From Cryptococcus deneoformans JEC21 (lineage: Eukaryota > Basidiomycota > Tremellomycetes > Tremellales > Cryptococcaceae): DNA of 64,000 nt. How positions within the stretch are numbered: the first letter of the stretch is position 1; every line of letters begins with the position of its first letter. The stretch lies in the NCBI RefSeq assembly GCF_000091045.1, contig NC_006691.1, positions 421,121-485,120 of the forward strand, in the 5' to 3' direction. The translations under genes were made by a program, and so were the position numbers. Of the stretch, positions 34,016 to 45,788 are shown in pieces. Below the pieces are notes generated by a model. The model ran no database searches, was not told the origin of the DNA, and saw nothing but the letters and a program-made list of their open reading frames with translations.

Positions 34016-36561
34016 ATGTCCGGACAGCAGCCCCCCAGCTTCAACCCAGGCGCATTCGAGTTCCGTCCAGGACAGGCACCTTTCGCCCCCAGGCAGCAGC
34101 AGCCCTTCGACCCGTACGGCCAGCAGCAGGGCGGATATCCCCAGTACGGACAGTATGGCCAGCAACAGGGATACCCTCAATACGGACAGTATGGCGGTTA
34201 CCCTCAGCAGCAAGGCTACCCTGTTCCCGGTGCTCCCGGTGCCGGACCTAGGGCTTACCAGCCTCCACAAGCCAGGAATGTCCAAGGTTTCCAGCCTCCC
34301 AGCTTCTCTTCATCGCCTGCGCCCCCTCCGGACACCAAAGCTCCTGCTGGAAAACCTGTCTCTTTATCCATTGGAGGTGGTGGTGCACCCAAAGCCGCTC
34401 CTAGCTTGTCTATCGGTGGTGGTGGTGCGCCCAAGGCTGCTCCCAGCTTGAGTATCGGTGGTGCGCCCAAGGCGGCCCCTAGCTTGAGCATTGGCGGTGC
34501 TCCCAAGGCCGCTCCTAGCTTGAGTATTGGTGGTGCCAAGGCGGCCCCCAGTTTGAGTATCGGTGGAAAGAAAGAGGAGAAAAAGGAAGAGAAGGAGGCT
34601 TCCTCAAAGTCTTCTCCCAAACCTGCCGCTCCTACACCAAAACCCGCCGATGCCCCTGCTGCCAAGTCTGAGGCCGCCTCTGCCCCTGTCTCTGCTGCCG
34701 AGAAGAAGGCTGAAAAGGCTGTTCCCCTTACCAGTGACGCTCAAGGCAAGGTTGTTGCTGCTGAGACTTCTGCTGCCAGCCCCGCCAAGTCTGGCGCTAG
34801 TACTCCCGTCGCCACTGTCAGCACCAGCACCACCAACTTCTCCAAGGTCTCTGCCAAGAACGATGCTGAAGCTATCTACCGCGAGCAAAACCTTGCTGGT
34901 GACGCTGCTTTGCGAGACCTGTACGGTGAGAACGTCAAGGACACCAACATCAAGTCTCACCTAAACATCATTTTCACTGGTCACGTCGATGCGGGCAAGT
35001 CTACTATGGGTGGTCAGTTACTCTACTTGACTGGTGCTGTTGACAAGCGAACCATGGAAAAGTATGAGCAGGAGGCCAAAGCTGCCGGTAGGGAGACCTG
35101 GTACCTGTCGTGGGCTTTGGACAGTGGTAAGGAGGAGCGAGCGAAGGGTAAGACCGTTGAGGTCGGCAGGGCGTATTTTGAGAGTGAAAAACGAAGGTAT
35201 ACCATCTTGGACGCTCCCGGTCACAAAACCTATGTGCCCAGTATGATCTCCGGTGCCGCCCAGGCCGATGTTGCTTTGCTTGTAAGCTGCTCTTTTCATC
35301 TTCAATGGACCACAATGCTAAATTATCCACAGGTGTTGTCCGCGCGAAAGGGCGAGTTTGAGACCGGTTTCGAACGTGAGGGTCAGACCAGAGAGCACGC
35401 TATGCTTATCAAGAACAACGGTATCAACAAGCTTATCGTCGTCGTCAATAAGATGGATGACACTACTGTGCAATGGGACAAGGGACGGTACGATGAGATT
35501 ACCACTAAAATCACTCCTTTCCTCAAGGCGGTTGGTTTCAACCCCAAGACCGACATCACTTTTATTCCCGTTTCCGCCCAGATTGGTGAGAACATGAAGG
35601 ACCGAGTTGACAAAAAGATTGCTCCTTGGTGGGAGTAAGTTGTGATTTATCCTTACACGTTTTGGTTCCACTGACATTTTGTAGCGGCCCTTCGCTTTTG
35701 GAGCATCTTGACAACATGGAAATTATGGACCGAAACATTAATGCTCCCTTCATGCTTCCCATCTCTGAAAAATACAACGAGTTGGGTACCATGGTTATGG
35801 GCAAGATTGAATCCGGCCACGTCAAGAAGGGCGACACTTTGCTTATGATGCCCAACAAGGTAAATCTAAACATATCTGCAATCGCCTATGTGCGTACACT
35901 AACTACGGATTCCCTTAGCACACTGTTGAAGTCACTGGTATCTTCTCTGAACAATCAGAGGACATGGACATGGCATTCTGTGGTGACAATATCCGAATGC
36001 GAATCTCTGGTGTTTCTGACCGAGACATTACCCCCGGTTTCGTCCTTACCTCTGTTCAAAAGCCCGTCAAGGCTGTCACTGCCTTCAAGGCAGACATTAG
36101 TTTCATTGACACCAAGAACATTATCTGTCCCGGTTACAGCTGTGTCTTGCACGTCCACACCCTTGCTGAGGAAGTTTCCGTTACTGTAAGTAGATCTCAA
36201 TAGTGTACAAATAACATTTAACATTGTTGACAATAATTACAGTCATTCCTCCATTACTACGAGAAAAAGACTAGGAGAAAGTCCAAGAAGCCCCCTCAGT
36301 TCGCTAAGGCTGGTATGCTGGTCTCTGCCCTCATTGAGACTTCTGCCCCTATCTGTATTGAACGATTCGAGGACTATAAGATGCTTGGTCGATTCACTTT
36401 GCGTGACGAAGGTGAGTCTCGCCGTTCAGTCAGGATTATCTCAATTATTGACTGACATCGCCCTAGGTAAAACTGTTGCTATTGGCAAGGTAACCAAACT
36501 TATTGAAAGGAGCGAGGATATGCCCGATGTTGCTGCGCTTTCCTTGAAGGCGGCGTCGTAA
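34016..36561 (+). CDS. SUP35: Translation termination factor eRF3 (Sup35)
   Basis: This is the GTPase partner of eRF1 in translation termination. Six exons total 2274 nt, giving 757 residues. The N domain (about residues 1-80) is rich in Gln, Tyr, Pro and Gly, with repeated PQYGQYG units like the yeast prion repeats. Next come six SLSIGG motifs spaced by APKAAP (34361-34566), then a Lys/Glu- and Ala/Ser-rich M-like region. The C domain begins NIIFTGHVDAGKSTMGGQLL (G1), with DAPGHKTYVPSMISGAAQAD (G3) and VVVNKMDD (G4). It ends RFTLRDEGKTVAIGKV and TAA. ATG 34016 is chosen because MSGQQ-type starts are usual. An in-frame ATG at 33953 would add a 21-residue hydrophobic leader. Divergent from ARC1. 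Confidence 0.96.
34361..34566 (+). repeat. In-frame tandem repeat coding six SLSIGG units in SUP35
   Basis: Units of about 30-42 nt encode SLSIGG plus (GG)APKAAP spacers. The spacers vary by GG and P gain or loss, as expected from unit slippage. Confidence 0.85.
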
Positions 36562-36956
36562 ATTGGTGACTAGATAAAACGAATGTTGTAGACGGTGTTA
36601 ATCTGCGGCTCGTAATGAAGATAATGCATATGCGCATAGTGGATTTCTATACAAGTTGATCAATTAGAGGATATATATTGTTATATACTGTACCATAGAG
36701 CAGCTCTAGGTTAAAAGGGGCAGCTCGAGATTATTCTCCGCCACAAACGCGAGAAAACGCGCCTTACCCTGATTTTCGCGTGTTGCACTCCGATAGTACC
36801 ATTTCGTTATTGCCCATATCTTCTTCTCCTCTTCACTTTTCATCCCACACGCCCAAGCATCCACAGCACAGCAGCTGGTTTACGACGTCAAAACCGGCCA
36901 GAGCGACCGTATCCATCCTATAAACACCTTTTGAAGCGAGAAAATCGGTTGCCAAG
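36562..36956 (+). promoter_or_regulatory. SUP35-MCM7 intergenic region with CGCG cell-cycle-like boxes
   Basis: AAACGCGAGAAAACGCGCC at 36745-36763 and TTTTCGCGTG at 36773-36782 resemble the MCB (ACGCG) and SCB (CGCGAAA) elements bound by MBF/SBF factors in fungi. A cell-cycle-controlled MCM7 promoter would fit. Confidence 0.45.
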
Positions 36957-39655
36957 ATGGCGACCAACGATGCCGGTGCCAGTGTTATGCCCGTAGCCAA
37001 CGTGCAGGTATGTCGCGTCGCTGTTGATGTGCATAGAACGCATCATCGCTGATATGTTTTGAAATGGTGTAGATCAACTATGAGGAAGAATCTGGTGAGT
37101 TCAGCTGGCTCTGTACGGTCCTCAAGCAGTTTACTGACGCGTCCACAGCCAAGATTGAAGACTTCCTTGCGAGATATGTCGCTGGACCTCGACCGCGTCG
37201 CGATCAAAGCGCACTCCCCGCGGATGACGACTCAGCTGCCGAGGACGCTTCTGAAGATGAGGATGATTTGGCCGATGGGATGGGCGGGCTGAACGTTCGA
37301 GGCGCTGGAAGGACAAAGTTCAAGTATTTGAGGATGTTGAGAGAGGTTGCCAACAGAAGACGAGAGGATATTGTCATTGATCTAAAGGATCTCAAGAGGG
37401 TAGGTAAACGTGATGACCTACTGTGAAAAGATCGAATCCATACTGACGGGTATCGTAACCCAATAGCACAGTAATGACCTCTCACTCCTTCACAACATCC
37501 AAAACAACACGCGTCGCTACATTCAGCTCTTCTCGGACGTGATCGACAAAATCATGCCTCCGCCGGATAACGAGGTCGACTATACCGATGATGTGCTCGA
37601 CTTGATTATGCAGCAACGACGGGAAATGAACGCTCAAGTTGAGGCGGGAGAAAGGAATGCAGACGCCGGAATGTTCCCACCAGAGCTGATGAGAAGATAG
37701 TAAGCACTTGCTCTAAGCTGATAAGGAAACGTCCTAACGGGAACAGCAATGTATACTTCCGCCCGCTTCGATCTGACGACGTCCTTGCTGTTCGAGCAGT
37801 TCGAGGTGCCCATCTCGGCAAGCTCATCACCGTGCGAGGTATCGTTACCCGTGTTTCTGAAGTCAAGCCCCTCCTCATCGTCAACGCCTACACCTGTGAC
37901 TCGTGTGGTAACGAAATCTTCCAAGAGATCACCCAAAAACATTTCGCCCCTCTCACTGTTTGCCCCTCTGACGTCTGTGTCAGGAATCAAACCAACGGTC
38001 AATTGCACATGCAAACTCGAGCTAGTCGATTCAGGCCCTTCCAAGAGGTCAAAATCCAAGAAATGGCCGACCAGGTTCCTGTGGGTCACATCCCTCGGTC
38101 GATGACTATCCATCTGTACGGTGCTCTTACTCGATCTGTCAACCCTGGAGACGTCGTGCACATTGGAGGTATCTTCATCCCAACTCCTTACACCGGTATG
38201 CGAGCTCTCCGAGCAGGTCTTTTGCAAGACACTTTCCTCGAAGCAATGCATGTTCACCAGCTCAAAAAGCAATACCATGCCATGGAGTCTACCCCCGAAA
38301 TCCAGGAGGCTATCGCTGACCTCAAGTCCGATCCTGCCCTCTACGCGCGACTTGCCAACTCTATCGCGCCCGAGATTTACGGTCACGAAGACGTTAAAAA
38401 AGCATTGTTGCTTTTGCTTGTCGGTGGTGTTACAAACTCGAGGAAGGACGGCATGAAGATCAGAGGTGATATTAATGTTTGTCTGATGGGTGACCCTGGT
38501 GTTGCCAAATCTCAATTACTCAAATATATCACAAAGGTGGCCCCTAGAGGTGTTTACACTACCGGTAGGGGTTCCAGTGGCGTCGGTTTGACAGCCGCGG
38601 TTATGAGGGATCCTGTTACTGACGAGATGGTGTTGGGTAAGTTCACACTAGGAAAAAGGAATCTGGCTGACAGTGATGCAGAGGGAGGTGCTCTTGTTCT
38701 CGCCGACAACGGTATCTGCTGTATCGATGAATTTGACAAGATGGAGGAATCTGACCGTACCGCCATTCACGAAGTCATGGAACAACAAACCATCTCCATT
38801 TCCAAGGCTGGTATCACCACCACTCTTAACGCGCGTACTTCCATCCTTGCCGCCGCGAACCCCCTTTACGGACGATACAATCCCAAAATCTCTCCGGTTG
38901 AGAACATTAATCTTCCTGCAGCTCTCTTGTCTCGTTTCGACGTTCTCTTCCTTATCCTTGATTCTCCTACAAGGGAAGATGATGAGCGATTAGCCCAACA
39001 CGTATGCTTTGTCCACATGCACAACACCCACCCTGAACTCGACTTTGAGCCCGTCGAGCCTACATTGATGAGACACTACATTGCCGAGTGCCGAAAGATT
39101 GAACCTCGTGTTCCTCAGGCCTTGTCAGAATACATTGTTTCCAGCTACGTACAGATGCGCAAACAACAACAAGAAGATGAAGCAGAGGAGAAGTCTCACT
39201 CTTATGTTTCTGCCCGTACCCTTCTTGCCGTCTTACGTCTGTCACAGGCGCTTGCTCGTCTGCGACATGACGATATTGTCCAGCAAGGCGATGTGGACGA
39301 AGCTCTCCGATTGATGGATGTCTCCAAGGCGAGCTTGTACGAACACTCTCAACAGAGGAATGGCGAAGATCAGACAAGCACAAGTAAGATCTTCAGGATT
39401 ATCAAGGACATGGCACAGAGGGCTGCGGATGAGGACGATGACGAAGAAATGGGAGAATTGGCGATGATGGATGTGAGGAACAGGGTTATTGCCAAGGGTT
39501 TCACGGAGATGCAGTTAATGGAGACTATCCTCGAAGTAAGTTTCTATCGATGCTTTTTCAGTTCTATCAAGCTGACGCCGGTTGTACAGTACGAGAACAT
39601 GGACGTGTTGATGCGTACCGCCAACGGCTCCAGATTGCAATTTGTTACTGTCTAA
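36957..39655 (+). CDS. MCM7: DNA replication licensing helicase subunit Mcm7 (Cdc47)
   Basis: This is a subunit of the Mcm2-7 replicative helicase. Small first exons encode [17 protein letters not shown] and INYEEES. Then come a helical N-terminal domain and a zinc-finger-like region (CDSCGNEIF and CPSDVCVRN). The AAA+ core has Walker A ([16 protein letters not shown]), Walker B ([20 protein letters not shown]) and the Arg finger ([17 protein letters not shown]). [20 protein letters not shown] is specific to Mcm7. A 45-nt intron (38637-38681) contains no stop and keeps frame. Its removal restores the family motif [13 protein letters not shown]. The last intron joins LETILE to YENMDVLM, and the stop is TAA at 39655. 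Convergent with the DCAF7-like gene. Confidence 0.95.
38637..38681 (+). other. 45-nt in-frame, stop-free intron of MCM7
   Basis: GTAAGT donor, CTGAC branch site and GCAG acceptor; length divisible by three. Retention would insert 15 residues directly before the Walker B strand. Confidence 0.8.
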
Positions 39656-39897
39656 TTTTCGGCATTGTAGATGACAGGTGTTTACGAATAGGTCATGGTT
39701 TTGTTCTTTTTGGGGATATATACCCGGCTATAACGCCATTGTTTTTTGTCCCATTGGACATGGGCATGCAGCAGATTTCATCAGGAACCTTTTTGATTGA
39801 ATGCATAACAATATAACAATATACAACTATGCGGGGGTATCACTCATTTACTCATGCAATCTATCTCGTGTAATCGTTACTCTTCTTTCTCCTTCTT

Positions 39898-41421
39898 TCA
39901 AACGTGCAACACTTTCAACGTGGTGCCGGTAACGCAACCAACCCAGTCACCATCATTGGTGAAGGCAAGATTGTTGATCTCTCCCCTCGCAGTCCAGCCC
40001 TTAGCTGGCATCATCTCTACGGCGTCTGCAGGTGACGGCGTACGTTGAGAAGAGGGTGTAGCAGAAGGAGAAAGAACATAGGGTGAAGTAGCGTTAGAGT
40101 TGCGAAAGTTGGATCGCGAAGATGAACGAGACGTAGGAAGAGGCGCAGTCAAGTCGTATAGTAATAGTTGAGAGTCATCGCCTATTCCGTACTTCAGTTT
40201 ATTCTCTTGTGCGCAACGAAACTACACAACTTACCACAACTTGCCAGCCAACCACCACCGGTCGATTCCCGTCGACCACGCGTACCTCCTGATCCCCAAG
40301 CAATGGCTCCTAATGGAGCTTGGTGGCCTATAAGCTCTGCAACCGGCTTGCCGGGGCTTCGCATGTCGAGAATGAGGATTTTGGAGTCGTCGAGACCAAA
40401 ACACGCAAGCATGTGTCTGTAGATTTAAGTAAGCTTTTAAAATTTTCCAGATCGGAAATGGAACTTACTGCTCTTTCTTACTGAACGCTATCCTCGCTAA
40501 TGGTGCATCACGGGATGATTCATATAAGATGGTTGAATGCTCAAGTTGGCGGAGATCAAAAGCGCGAAGGGAACCGTCAGCGCCCACAGAGACAAAGATG
40601 TCTGAGGAATCTGGGAGCCAACAGCTTGTTCGTGTAAGCACATTGCTTGTCCGGATATCGGAAAAGCACATACAGGTCATAGACTGCGCGATCATGCGCA
40701 ATAAGTTGCGTCATTGCCTGAGCAGTGTTGATGTCCCATAGTGTCGCAGTGGTGTCTATCGAGCAGGTGACGATTTTATTTGGAGACTTGTTATTCCAGC
40801 TGAAAGATGTGACAGGAGGCAGGCTACCATGAGCACCCTTAGTCTTCTCAGCATGGCGTTAGCTAAGACCCGAATGACTGGTGATGTGAGAGGCTGTGCG
40901 ACCTACGTTGCTTAATATACTACGGCTCTTCAAGGTGTATCGCTCATTTCCCCAGCCATTGTGACCCACATGCCCGCTTCCTTCTGTCCATCCCTTGGCT
41001 ACTTCCCATAAATGTAGAGATTCACCGGTAGTTGCTACCAGTTCCCCACGTCCACCTTGATCTACTCTGACCGATCCTTCGGGCTCCCACCCGACTTTTG
41101 TAGCCGGTAAGTTAATATTAGTACTTGTTAGTTGCCTGTAAGCCGGTGGCGGATGTGACGGGCCCGATGAACCGTTGTTGGCTTGTGGATAGTATGGAGA
41201 TGATGGCTGGGTGTCTGGTGGGTGGGACAAGTCGGCAATATAGAGCTTGTTGGTTGGACCAGTTACGAGAGATGTAAGAGCTACACGGTGAGGATGAGAA
41301 ACCGAGTTCGAGAAGCCGACACCGTATAATGGTTCTGTAAAGGATTAATGAGTTGTTGGTACAAACAATGAAGCAGTAGCTTACGGCCGACATCATACTC
41401 GATCAGCCGATATGGAGACAT
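39898..41421 (-). CDS. DCAF7: WD40 adaptor, DCAF7/WDR68 (HAN11) family
   Basis: This beta-propeller scaffold binds DYRK/HIPK kinases and CUL4-DDB1 in animals and is conserved in fungi. Exons on the minus strand read [12 protein letters not shown], then [20 protein letters not shown] and [13 protein letters not shown]. Blocks nearly diagnostic for the family follow: [48 protein letters not shown] and STILYESS. Near the end are [18 protein letters not shown] and [20 protein letters not shown], then TLKVLHV and TGA. A Ser/Thr/Pro-rich loop inside the last blades ([20 protein letters not shown]) and a Ser/Pro insert after the first exons are fungal additions. Met at 41421 is chosen; the frame is open up to 41487. 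Convergent with MCM7. Confidence 0.88.
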
Positions 41422-41810
41422 CAGGGGCAGGTCGAAGATGACTGCAGATGTCAGGGATGTTTTTGTCAGGGCTTTTCGATGGAGCAACTATAAGATGGCT
41501 GGGTGCGTGCCGGGCACTTTCTGCTGCTGGAAGTGACCAAGAAAGAAGATGCGTCTGTTGAACACCCAACGTGTCTCCCAAGACACCGACAGGTGCTCCC
41601 AGACGCATAAACGGTGACATCAGCCACGTGAGATTCTTACGTAAACAGCAAGGCCCTCGGACACAACAGAAGAATAAAGCAAGGACGGAAGAAATGGCAT
41701 GGGGAAAGAGCAAGGGAGAAGGCCAGCTGGGGACAGACCACAGCTCCGCAACGACCAAAATTATATACATGAATCACCCTTTGTGACTACAAAAACCCCG
41801 GTAGCGAGAC
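41422..41810. other. Intergenic between DCAF7-like and SDR genes
   Basis: Both flanking genes are on the minus strand, so this holds the promoter of the WD40 gene and the 3' end of the SDR gene. An antisense ORF (41571-41786) has no support. Confidence 0.5.
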
Positions 41811-43139
41811 CTATGCCCTCCCAATCAAGCCGTACTTTCTTCTGGCCGCAGGCTCAATGTAGCCCCATCCCAAAGGCGTGTCCCTCACGAACATCGCAAA
41901 CCTATACATCAGTGGCATGTGCACAAGGTGCTTCGGAGGAGCATCCAAAGCGCGGAAGAAGTTGAATGGCGGGTAAGGAATGAGAGGCTGCGGTTTCGGA
42001 GATAATGACAAGTGGTGAAGGATGGTTTTCGTTACTGCATATTGTCAGAATACAGTCAACTATGAGCGATAGAGTGGCTTATAAACTCACCGGCTTCCTG
42101 CTGCAAGAGCAGGCCCTCCCAAGCGTGTTTGATAGGGAGTTTTGTTTCGTCCCTACCGCCTGTCTGCGATACAGCAGTCTTGAGCCTGAACTCATTATCG
42201 ATCGTTCCCGGGCAGAGAGCTGGACGACATAAGCTTAATCCCATGGACTGAATGTACGACTTACAGAAAAACCTAACACCACAACCCTCACATTCCACTC
42301 TACAGCTCTCTACTGCCATGAGACCCGCGGACTTCGTAGCGGCGTAAATCACTCGGTGAGGTGCGGGAACAGTCGCAGCTACTGAAGAGAGATGGTGCAA
42401 AGCAGGAGAGCGAGAGCTAGACGCAAGTAAAGGAAGCTATGTATCTGATCAGTACTACATCTACACCACCAGAAAGGGTTTCATACGAAGCAGCTTAAAG
42501 CGAGCACAGTTCCTAAATAGTTGACTTCGGCGACGGCCCTCGCCTCCTTCTCGACTCTTTCCAGCCCCTCAAGGGTTGGGCCTGAGCTTGTTGATTCATC
42601 TTTAGAGCTGAATGCGAGGGGTGCGCCGGACGGGGAGGCTGTAGAAGGACTAGAGCGGTCAAGGGAAACTCCGGCAAGATCCATAAGAAGTGAAGTTGAT
42701 GGAAGACCAGCAAGGATGTGCACAGTGTCGACTCCAGACCAGGCTTACAATTGCGTCAGTCTTTCAGGGGATCACTGGAACCAAAGACATACTTGCCTTT
42801 TACAATCATTTCTCGAGCACTGACCAAATCGGCGACCTTGGTCATATCTCCACTAAAGACCAACAACTCCGCCTTCTTCCCAGCCTTTGCGGCCTCCTCT
42901 TCACATTGTTTCTTAACCTCTTCGAGAACTTTCGCCCTCCTTGCTACCAAGCAAACCTTTGCACCACGCCTTGCATATGCCAAAGCAAGATCCTTGCCGA
43001 CACCAGAAGATGCACCGAGGAGCAGAACGCGTTCTTCGTCTGGAGGGATGACTGTTTCCCGAGAGGGGAGTGGGCGTGACTTGAGGAGGTATAATATCGG
43101 GATGGTTAAGGGAAGGAGCCACAATGGAAAACGGGGCAT
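41811..43139 (-). CDS. Membrane-anchored short-chain dehydrogenase/reductase
   Basis: An NAD(P)-dependent oxidoreductase of the classical SDR family, probably anchored in the ER. The N-terminus MPRFPLWLLPLTIPILYLLK is a signal anchor. The Rossmann motif is VLLLGASSGVGKDLALAYAR, followed by a second strand GAKVCLVARRAKVL, and the catalytic YxxxK lies in RVIYAATKSAGLMAVESCRV. After an intron come LPGTIDNEFRLKTAV and a C-terminal tail ending EPAARRKYGLIGRA and TAG. The layout recalls 3-ketodihydrosphingosine reductase and DHRS7/11-beta-HSD-like enzymes. I cannot tell which, so the substrate (a sphingoid base, sterol or lipid) is open. Met 43139 is preferred over an upstream Met because the hydrophobic anchor starts there. 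Its promoter is shared with RAI1, with ATGs 191 bp apart. Confidence 0.82.
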
Positions 43140-43330
43140 GGTTGCTGGAATTTGAAAGTTTAGAGGCGATAAGATAAGATGAACGACCCGAAGATCGTCT
43201 TTGGGAGGGACTGTGCGCGACTTCTCCGGCAACTCCAGCTTCCGGCGGAAAGTCAAGACGTCGTGTTCAAAACAAGTGTTGAAAAGAAAAAAGTCATCCA
43301 TGTACAAAGTCGGGCATTAGTTGGATTTCC

Positions 43331-44853
43331 ATGCCCTACTCAATCCCCTTACTAAGGCCCAATCCAGCGGACCCTGTGCCTTTCTACCGCCTTCCTCATC
43401 TGATCCACACCTACTCCCATCTGCCCACTAGGGCCATATCCCACGATGACGCTTCCATGGCCTACTACTCTCCAGCCCCGATCGGATGCAATCTCACGGA
43501 AGGATTTGAAAGACGGATAGAGAGAGAAGACGAGGAAGAACATTTGGATGGGCTGGTAGAGAGTCTGGAATGGCTTATTACAAGGGGGAGGAAGGGTGAA
43601 AGAAAAGGAGGGATCATCACGTGGAGAGGAATGTTGACTAGGTAGGTTAGTGAATACACTCCAAGTGTTATCCATGTTGACAATGTCCAGGCTCATTACC
43701 ATGCCATATGAGACAAGAGACCCATGGGAGATGACAGCTATAGCCCTCGACGGTTCTGTCTATCTTGAATTGTGGGATCCGCCAGAGGAAAAAGCCAAAC
43801 GGTAGGTTAGCTATACACATATACTATAAATAGCAGCTAATCGGCTGGATGAAGGAAACGAGAGCAGTCAGCTTGGGAGAAGCAAGGCTATATGGGATAC
43901 GCATACGAGTCATTCTCCACTATACCGCAGGAGGGACGTCCAGGAAATGGACCGGAAGGGTGGGGAGGTGATGTCAATACCAACGTACAAGTGAGTGGAA
44001 CAAGCCGAAGTCTCCTCGAAAGATGCTAAACAATCGTAGTGGGCTAAGTACGACGAAGGACCATGTGTATGTATGCAGCACTAATACATGTGCTCAGTGT
44101 GGTACGCTCCGCGATAGGAGAAATCCCGCTCTGCATTGCAGGGGAAGTCGACTGCGTTAAAGGTGAGGGCAAATATCATTATTATTGTGGTCGATAGTTG
44201 CTCGTCAATTGACCAAATGGCAGCTGAGCCTGGATCTCCAAACCCTGGCTTATCAGGCTGCATGGAACTCAAGACTAATAAAGTCATACAACATCCTGGA
44301 CACGAAGCCATGTTTCATAAAAAGCTGTTGAAACATTGGGCACAGAGCTGGTTACTGGGGATACCTGTATGCCATTCCATGCGTAAACTCAGGCCATGTC
44401 ACTGATAGAGCCTTAGGAAGTCGTCGTAGGCTTCAGAGATGACGATGGGATCCTTCGCTCCCAAACAACGTTCGATACTGCAAAGATTCCGTATCTGTAT
44501 ATCTCTCTTCTTACCGTGAAATTCACCAGACTTATGTTTTTTCCAGAGTTGAGGTGCTCAACAAACCATCATGGTCACCTAACCGCTGCCTCCAATCACT
44601 ACATTCGGTCTGCTCTTTCTTGACAAAGAATGTCTTACCGACCGATCCGCTCGTCACCTATCCCCATATACGCGGCAATAGACAAGCTGTAAAGGAAGCT
44701 GGAGAGTTACCGCCAGCCGTCGTGTGGCGATTGGCATTTGACCCAAAGAAGGGCTGTGAGTTGCACGCTGTAGGAGAAGTAGGCGTAGTCGATGGGCGAT
44801 GGGGAGGAATGCTGAAGGAGGAATATGTGCGATGGAGAATGGGGTTGGAATGA
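43331..44853 (+). CDS. RAI1: Decapping/NAD-cap and pyrophosphohydrolase exonuclease, Rai1/DXO family
   Basis: Rai1/Dxo1 enzymes remove incomplete or NAD caps, and Rai1 stabilises the nuclear exonuclease Rat1. About seven exons give [20 protein letters not shown], then an early block [20 protein letters not shown]. All three catalytic motifs are visible: GYAYES (GxxxE), CIAGEVDC (ExD) and MELKTNK (ExK). Then come [16 protein letters not shown] and a GFRDDDGI block, the usual landmarks of the family. The last exon ends VRWRMGLE and TGA at 44853. Intron edges between 43645 and 44560 are approximate. Divergent from the SDR gene. Rai1 versus cytosolic Dxo1 cannot be separated by eye, but the single-copy context favours Rai1. 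Confidence 0.87.
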
Positions 44854-45266
44854 ACACTACTGCAGTACCACGGTATGTCATTTACACTGCATTCCCAACG
44901 TTTTTGCTAACAAATGACAGGTAGAGCCTGTTTAATAGTCTACAGATATGCATAATTGCAATAATAACAAGAGACCATAAGGGAGTGTACGATGGTCCTT
45001 TCAAGTTCGCCTGCCATACTAAGTCCAAACAAGTAAGAGGCGTCAGACTAAAAGGAAAGGAGGGGCATGTTGGACTTTGAGATATGCTCAATTAAAATTG
45101 AACCAGGTGGATCATCGATGTTCCACATTAATATCAAGTTTGATTGACAATCTTTCAAAGACTTCGACACTGATGGCAAACGACAAACACAGGACAAACA
45201 GAGCCGACCTTTTGTAGGACAAAAGCTATAACGACTTGGCAAGGACCATTTTTCTTATGGGTAACC
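44854..45266. other. Intergenic, RAI1 3' flank
   Basis: No gene seen. The segment before 45267 is the presumed leader of the small membrane protein gene. Confidence 0.5.
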
Positions 45267-45788
45267 ATGAGTTCTCTAGACAGTGACAACGACACTATAT
45301 CTCCCGTCTCTCAACAAACTTCTGTGGCTGCTTCTGCGGCTGCGGAAACCATTAAGGCATCCACAAAGGCAGCAGCTACGCCCAGAGCATCTGAAGATGA
45401 TGACAGTGGTAAAGAGACTTCTGCAGCCGCCGCTCAAACTTCCAAAGCTGCAGAGACATCGGTAGCTGCAGCGGCGACTTCAACAACATCAGGAAACAAC
45501 AGTAGTAATGGAGTGGCGGACACTGTCAGCACATGTATAAATCAAGGTCTCGATTCCGCAGGATGTCAATCTGGGAGAGCAGCGAATGAAGGGGCAATCA
45601 TCGGAGGTGAGCCTTTTCTGCAGAAGGTTTGTGGGAGATGCTGATGAGTAAAAGGTGCTGTGGCGGGCGTTATCATAATAGGGCTCTTGATATACTGGTT
45701 GATGAAGCGAAAGAAGAGACAGGGTGTGAAGAAGGGGTTTTGGCAAGGGAAGGCGATGGGCGGCGGTACTGGGCCTAATGCGGTATGA
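45267..45788 (+). CDS. Small single-pass membrane protein with Ala/Ser/Thr-rich ectodomain (function unknown)
   Basis: Two exons (45267-45606 and 45655-45788) give 157 residues. The first 100 or so are Ala/Ser/Thr-rich and probably O-mannosylated (SAAAETIKASTKAAATPRAS). A short segment with two cysteines follows (VSTCINQGLDSAGCQSGRAA). After the intron comes one membrane helix (GAVAGVIIIGLLIYWLM), then a basic juxtamembrane stretch (KRKKRQGVKKGFWQGKAMGG). No cleavable signal peptide is visible from Met 45267, so an upstream exon may be missing or the protein is inserted as a type III anchor. The layout resembles fungal Mid2/Wsc-like sensors, but no family motif is recognised. Confidence 0.6.

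Noticed and set aside
34361..34566. CRISPR-like repeat array
   Set aside because: The repeats are in-frame SLSIGG codons of SUP35 with no unique spacers, and the organism is a eukaryote.
37634..38515. 293-codon minus-strand ORF opposite MCM7
   Set aside because: MCM7 on the plus strand is unambiguous. The antisense frame mirrors its codon pattern and lacks any domain.
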